NCBI GenBank assembly: GCA_913062655.1
Contig: CAJXXO010000029.1
Location: 1 to 15,604 of the forward strand
DNA from: an uncultured Bacteroidota bacterium
Lineage (GTDB): Bacteria > Bacteroidota > Bacteroidia > Chitinophagales > S012-47
DNA length: 15,604 nt
Reading direction: 5' to 3'
How positions within the stretch are numbered: the stretch's first letter is position 1; the number at the start of each line of letters is the position of its first letter. The notes beneath the pieces were generated by a model. It searched no databases. It saw only the letters and a program-made list of their open reading frames with translations, and had not been told where the DNA came from. Positions 12,544-15,604 of the stretch are shown in pieces. A program made the translations under genes and the position numbers.

Positions 12544-13884
12544 TTAGCCTTGCACCGTTGACAAGACTGCGGGGGTAACGGTTACACTTGATGGGTGAAT
12601 GTGACCTAGTTCGACTTCCTCAATGGTATTTACCCTGGCCGCATCGTATAATTGCTCCACCTTGATATAATTGTCGGTGAAGCCATTCATTTTGCCTCCG
12701 GTCTTCTTCTCTTCCCATAAAACGGGACGTACCGTCCCTAAATGTGACCGGTAGAATGCCTGCTTTTTCTTATCAGAAAGGATGCGGAGGCGCTTGCTGC
12801 GTTCATGTCGTTTTGCCATTGGCACTACCCCGTCCATGTCGATGGCCACTGTATTCGGTCGCTCAGAGTAGGTAAATACGTGTAAATAGGACACATCCAG
12901 TTGGTGTAAGAAGGCGTATGTGGTTTCGAAGTGCTCATCCGTTTCGCCAGGGAAACCCACTATCACATCCACACCTATGGCCGCATGTGGCATTACGGAT
13001 TTTATCCTTTCTACACGGCTGGCATATAGATCACTCAGGTAACGCCTGCGCATTTGCTTGAGGATCGCATCTGAACCAGACTGTAGAGGTACATGAAAAT
13101 GGGGCTGAAATCGGTTTGACTGCGCTACAAAGTCGATGATTTCATTGTGCAGCAGATTGGGTTCAATAGAACTGATGCGGAAACGCTCTACTTCTGCTAC
13201 CTTATCCAATGCCTGGATTAATTCAAAAAAGGTCTCTTCGCGCTTTTTTCCGCCATGCAAGCCTTTGCCAAAGTCACCGGTATTCACACCCGTCAGCACA
13301 ATCTCTTTCACTCCGGCTGCTCCAATCTTTCGGGCATTGGCCACAACATGTTCGATGGAGTCGCTGCGACTTTTTCCCCTTGCCAGCGGAATAGTGCAGA
13401 AGGCGCAGTTATAATCACACCCGTCTTGTACCTTTAAAAAGGTGCGGGTCCGCTCAGCCAGGCTATAACCATCGGAGAAAGTATCTACCGTATCGATATC
13501 ACAACTGTGAAAGACACCGGTCTCCTTTTTTCGAAGGTCCTCCACATATTGCGTCAACTTGAATTTTTCTGCCGCCCCCAATACGAGGTCCACCCCATCG
13601 ATACTGGCGATTTCTTCTGGCTTGAGCTGCGCATAGCAACCTATTACCGTAATGTATGCATTAGGATTGATCGACAAGGCTTTGCGAATCACAGACCGAC
13701 ACTTCTTATCCGCATTATCTGTTACAGAGCAGGTATTGATCACTACCAGGTCAGCGCCCTTATTAAAAGGACGTACCTCAAAACCCTCCTCTTGCAACTG
13801 TCGACCAATAGTAGAGGTTTCAGAGAAGTTCAACTTGCATCCGAGCGTGTAAAAAGCAACCGTTTTTTGCGGAATGTTTCGCAT
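12544..13884 (-). CDS. mtaB: tRNA N6-threonylcarbamoyladenosine(37)-C5-methylthiotransferase MtaB
   Basis: A 446-residue radical SAM enzyme that converts t6A37 to ms2t6A37 in tRNAs reading ANN codons. The N-terminal UPF0004 domain has three cysteines for the auxiliary iron-sulfur cluster: C16 in TLGCKLN, C52 in INTCSVT and C83 in IGCYAQ. The radical SAM core has the CxxxCxxC motif at C156, C160 and C163 within DGCDYNCAFCTIPLARG. The fragment GKMNGFTDNYIKVE near the end belongs to the TRAM domain. CKLN and NTCSVT are characteristic of MtaB as opposed to MiaB or RimO. The start at ATG 13884 is chosen because MRNIPQKTVAFYTLGC matches the family. An upstream ATG at 14010 would overlap the divergent oxidoreductase and its promoter. 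It is a single gene facing away from the oxidoreductase. Confidence 0.96.
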   Translation of the reverse strand: MRNIPQKTVAFYTLGCKLNFSETSTIGRQLQEEGFEVRPFNKGADLVVINTCSVTDNADKKCRSVIRKALSINPNAYITVIGCYAQLKPEEIASIDGVDLVLGAAEKFKLTQYVEDLRKKETGVFHSCDIDTVDTFSDGYSLAERTRTFLKVQDGCDYNCAFCTIPLARGKSRSDSIEHVVANARKIGAAGVKEIVLTGVNTGDFGKGLHGGKKREETFFELIQALDKVAEVERFRISSIEPNLLHNEIIDFVAQSNRFQPHFHVPLQSGSDAILKQMRRRYLSDLYASRVERIKSVMPHAAIGVDVIVGFPGETDEHFETTYAFLHQLDVSYLHVFTYSERPNTVAIDMDGVVPMAKRHERSKRLRILSDKKKQAFYRSHLGTVRPVLWEEKKTGGKMNGFTDNYIKVEQLYDAARVNTIEEVELGHIHPSSVTVTPAVLSTVQG

Positions 13885-13890
13885 AGGCTG

Positions 13891-13898
13891 CAAAAGTA
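13891..13898 (-). promoter_or_regulatory. -7 promoter element of mtaB, 6 nt before ATG
   Basis: On the minus strand TACTTTTG matches TAnnTTTG perfectly and is followed by CAGCCT and then ATG (13884). A TTG lies 16 nt upstream of the box, somewhat short but usable as a -33 element. The predicted mRNA would be leaderless or nearly so. This also settles the start codon. Confidence 0.55.
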
Positions 13899-13953
13899 GT
13901 GAAGTATTGATTATCAATGCGCCCGATTGCTCCCAAACCTTTCCTGTAATCCG

Positions 13954-13961
13954 TACCTTCG
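13954..13961 (+). promoter_or_regulatory. Possible -7 element of the oxidoreductase gene
   Basis: TACCTTCG, one mismatch from TAnnTTTG, ends 16 nt before the ATG at 13978. It supports the 13978 start over the in-frame ATG at 13927, which lies upstream of the box. Confidence 0.4.
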
Positions 13962-13977
13962 CGCAAAATTTCCGGCT

Positions 13978-14970
13978 ATGCTGAAGATCGGTGTGTTGGG
14001 TGCCGGCCACTTAGGTACCATCCACATAAAACTCCTCCGCGACATCGAAGCCTTCGACCTTGTAGGCTTTTATGATCCTGACGCCAAGCGTGCTGCCGAG
14101 GTGAGTAAAGAATTAGGTATACCTGCTTTTCCTTACATCGAGGCGTTGATCGAAAAGGTGGACGTGGTTGACATTGTTACCCCCACCCTGTCACATTTTG
14201 ACTGTGCGGTGACGGCTATTCGAAGTGGAAAGCACATTTTTATTGAAAAGCCGCTGACCAACACACTGGACGAAGCCAAGCGGTTGCTAAAACTAGTGGA
14301 GGAGGCCAACATCAAGGGACAGGTGGGCCATGTGGAGCGGTACAATCCCGCCTACTTATCACTCCGCGACCGGCACCTGGCGCCCATGTTTATCGAAACC
14401 CACCGCTTGGCACAGTTCAATCCACGAGGTACTGATGTATCTGTGGTGCTTGATCTTATGATCCACGATATCGACATAGTACTCAGCATGGTGAAAGCTA
14501 ATGTAAAGAAGGTGAGTGCCAGTGGGGTGGCAGTGGTAAGCCACACGCCCGATATTGCCAATGCGCGTATTGAGTTTGACAATGGGTGTGTAGCCAATCT
14601 GACGGCCAGTAGAATTTCTCTCAAGAACATGCGCAAAACCCGCCTCTTCCAGCGCGATGCCTATATCAGTATTGACTTTCTGGATAAACAATCACAGATC
14701 ATTACCCTGGAGCCGAATGCCGATGCTGATGATCCTATGGCTATACCCGTGCAGGGGGAAGAAGGCGAAACCTACAAGAAGATACAATTTGAAGAGCCCG
14801 ATGCTGAGCCGGTAAATGCCATAAAAATGGAATTGGAGACTTTTGCGGAAAGTATACTACAAGACACCACGCCCCGCGTTACCATAGAAGATGGTTATCG
14901 AGCCTTGCAAGTAGCACATCAAGTGCTGGAGCGTATTGAACAAAACAAAATTTTTACCCCTCAGCCATGA
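13978..14970 (+). CDS. Gfo/Idh/MocA family NAD(P)-dependent oxidoreductase
   Basis: A 330-residue cytoplasmic dehydrogenase. The Rossmann motif GVLGAGHLG is at residues 5-13, and the family Lys motif EKP is at 90-92 (K91 is the likely catalytic base). The C-terminal domain has GHVERYNPA (117-125) and DLMIHD (159-164) with His163 in the active site. GHVERxNP is seen in family members that oxidise UDP-N-acetylhexosamines, such as GnnA and WlbA-like enzymes. That makes a nucleotide-sugar substrate possible but unproven, and no partner aminotransferase is in the window. Start 13978 is chosen because the Rossmann strand begins at residue 3. The in-frame ATG at 13927 would add 17 residues without family support. 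Its stop overlaps the next gene's start by ATGA, so the two are translationally coupled. Confidence 0.92.
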   Translation: MLKIGVLGAGHLGTIHIKLLRDIEAFDLVGFYDPDAKRAAEVSKELGIPAFPYIEALIEKVDVVDIVTPTLSHFDCAVTAIRSGKHIFIEKPLTNTLDEAKRLLKLVEEANIKGQVGHVERYNPAYLSLRDRHLAPMFIETHRLAQFNPRGTDVSVVLDLMIHDIDIVLSMVKANVKKVSASGVAVVSHTPDIANARIEFDNGCVANLTASRISLKNMRKTRLFQRDAYISIDFLDKQSQIITLEPNADADDPMAIPVQGEEGETYKKIQFEEPDAEPVNAIKMELETFAESILQDTTPRVTIEDGYRALQVAHQVLERIEQNKIFTPQP

Positions 14971-15604
14971 AGTGGTGGATTGGCATAGTAATCTTGATGG
15001 GCCTTACGGCCTGCGACTGGATCAACCCTGATGAACCGGTACCCGATTATATTGTGATACCCGACATTGCCTTAACTACGGATTACCTGGCAGAAGGCAG
15101 TGCCAGCGAAAGGATAGAAGATGCCTGGGTTTACATAGACAACAATGCGATCGGAGTATTTCAGTTACCCGCACGTGTTCCGATCATTGAAGGCAGCGGC
15201 ACCTTGCTGGTGGTGCCCGGTATATTGGAGCGTGGTATCAGCAATACGCGCGAACCTTACCCCTTTTACCAGGGCTATTCTGTCGATTATACTTACGACC
15301 CTGCAACGGATGATACCATTTACCCGTCCATTAAGTATAGAGATAATGTGATCATCCCATTAAAGGAGGATTTCGAGTCGGGAAATGAGTTTAGTGGCAT
15401 GACGGTAACGAGTGCGACATCTGAAGTGTATGAAGGCGATAAGTCGGGTGTAGTCCGGCTGGACAGTGACAATGATACACTGCTGGCATTCAGTACCGGT
15501 TATGAGCTACCTGGGGGCGGCACCCGCGTGTATTTGGAGTTGGATTATCGAAACGATATTCCCTTCAACATTTTGCTGCAAGGCAATCGCGTACAGGGTA
15601 ATGC
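14967..15604 (+). CDS. Lipoprotein of unknown function, C-terminus cut by window edge
   Basis: The frame opens at ATG 14967, whose last bases overlap the TGA of the oxidoreductase (ATGA), and remains open for 212 codons to the right edge. The N-terminus has a signal sequence with the lipobox LTAC (13-16), so Cys16 would be lipidated. The next residue is Asp, which in Bacteroidota does not block sorting outward in the way it does in Enterobacteria. The rest looks beta-rich. The segment around IEDAWVYIDNNAIGVFQLP (51-69) and GISNTREPYPFYQGY resembles a conserved uncharacterised Bacteroidota lipoprotein group that I recall following this kind of dehydrogenase gene. The role is unknown; coupling suggests a link, perhaps in envelope assembly. 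Confidence 0.85.
   Translation, partial: MKWWIGIVILMGLTACDWINPDEPVPDYIVIPDIALTTDYLAEGSASERIEDAWVYIDNNAIGVFQLPARVPIIEGSGTLLVVPGILERGISNTREPYPFYQGYSVDYTYDPATDDTIYPSIKYRDNVIIPLKEDFESGNEFSGMTVTSATSEVYEGDKSGVVRLDSDNDTLLAFSTGYELPGGGTRVYLELDYRNDIPFNILLQGNRVQGN

Noticed and set aside
13885..14010. N-terminal extension of MtaB to ATG 14010
   Set aside because: Would overlap the oxidoreductase start and the mtaB -7 box; family alignment starts at MRNIPQKTVAFYTLGC.
1..15604. Mobile elements, CRISPR, tRNA or rRNA genes
   Set aside because: No regularly spaced repeats, transposase or integrase motifs, cloverleaf or rRNA-like sequence were noticed by eye; a tRNAscan/ISfinder run would settle it.

Overview
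The window looks like a chromosomal segment of a Bacteroidota bacterium, of a Saprospiria/Cytophagia/Flavobacteriia-like free-living kind; I cannot resolve it further. The evidence is a secreted amylase ending in a type IX secretion (T9SS) sorting domain, a PorP/SprF gene directly followed by a PorE-like gene, several upstream sequences fitting the Bacteroidota -7 promoter consensus TAnnTTTG, and weak Shine-Dalgarno sequences. No mobile element, CRISPR array, rRNA or tRNA was seen.

Layout. Positions 1-970 (minus) hold the N-terminal part of a secreted multidomain protein that runs off the left edge. Positions 1245-3479 (plus) encode a secreted GH13 alpha-amylase. An O-antigen-ligase-type membrane protein (3466-4716, minus) overlaps the amylase tail-to-tail, and the amylase terminator lies inside its coding sequence. 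A sulfotransferase (4789-5544, plus) diverges from the ligase and abuts, with no gap, a large membrane-anchored protein with a beta-propeller-like C-terminus (5545-8175, minus). A small DUF423 membrane protein follows (8268-8657, plus).

Positions 8713-11896 (minus) form a two-gene operon: a PorP/SprF-family outer membrane protein, then a TPR/PD40/OmpA protein with the PorE architecture, ended by a strong terminator. Positions 11897-12543 are a long gap between genes. It contains a candidate small RNA of about 80 nt with its own promoter and terminator, a possible porP promoter and leader hairpin, and a 54-codon ORF. The right part has mtaB (tRNA methylthiotransferase, 12544-13884, minus) divergent from a Gfo/Idh/MocA oxidoreductase (13978-14970, plus), which overlaps by ATGA a lipoprotein gene cut by the right edge.

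How the genes fit together. The amylase, and possibly the left-edge protein, are T9SS cargo, while the PorP/PorE pair is T9SS-associated envelope machinery. The ligase and sulfotransferase may both act on surface glycans. The most unusual signals are the isolated small-RNA unit, -7 boxes placed 4-7 nt before several ATGs (suggesting leaderless mRNAs), the terminator embedded in a neighbouring gene, and a large insertion in the amylase catalytic domain.
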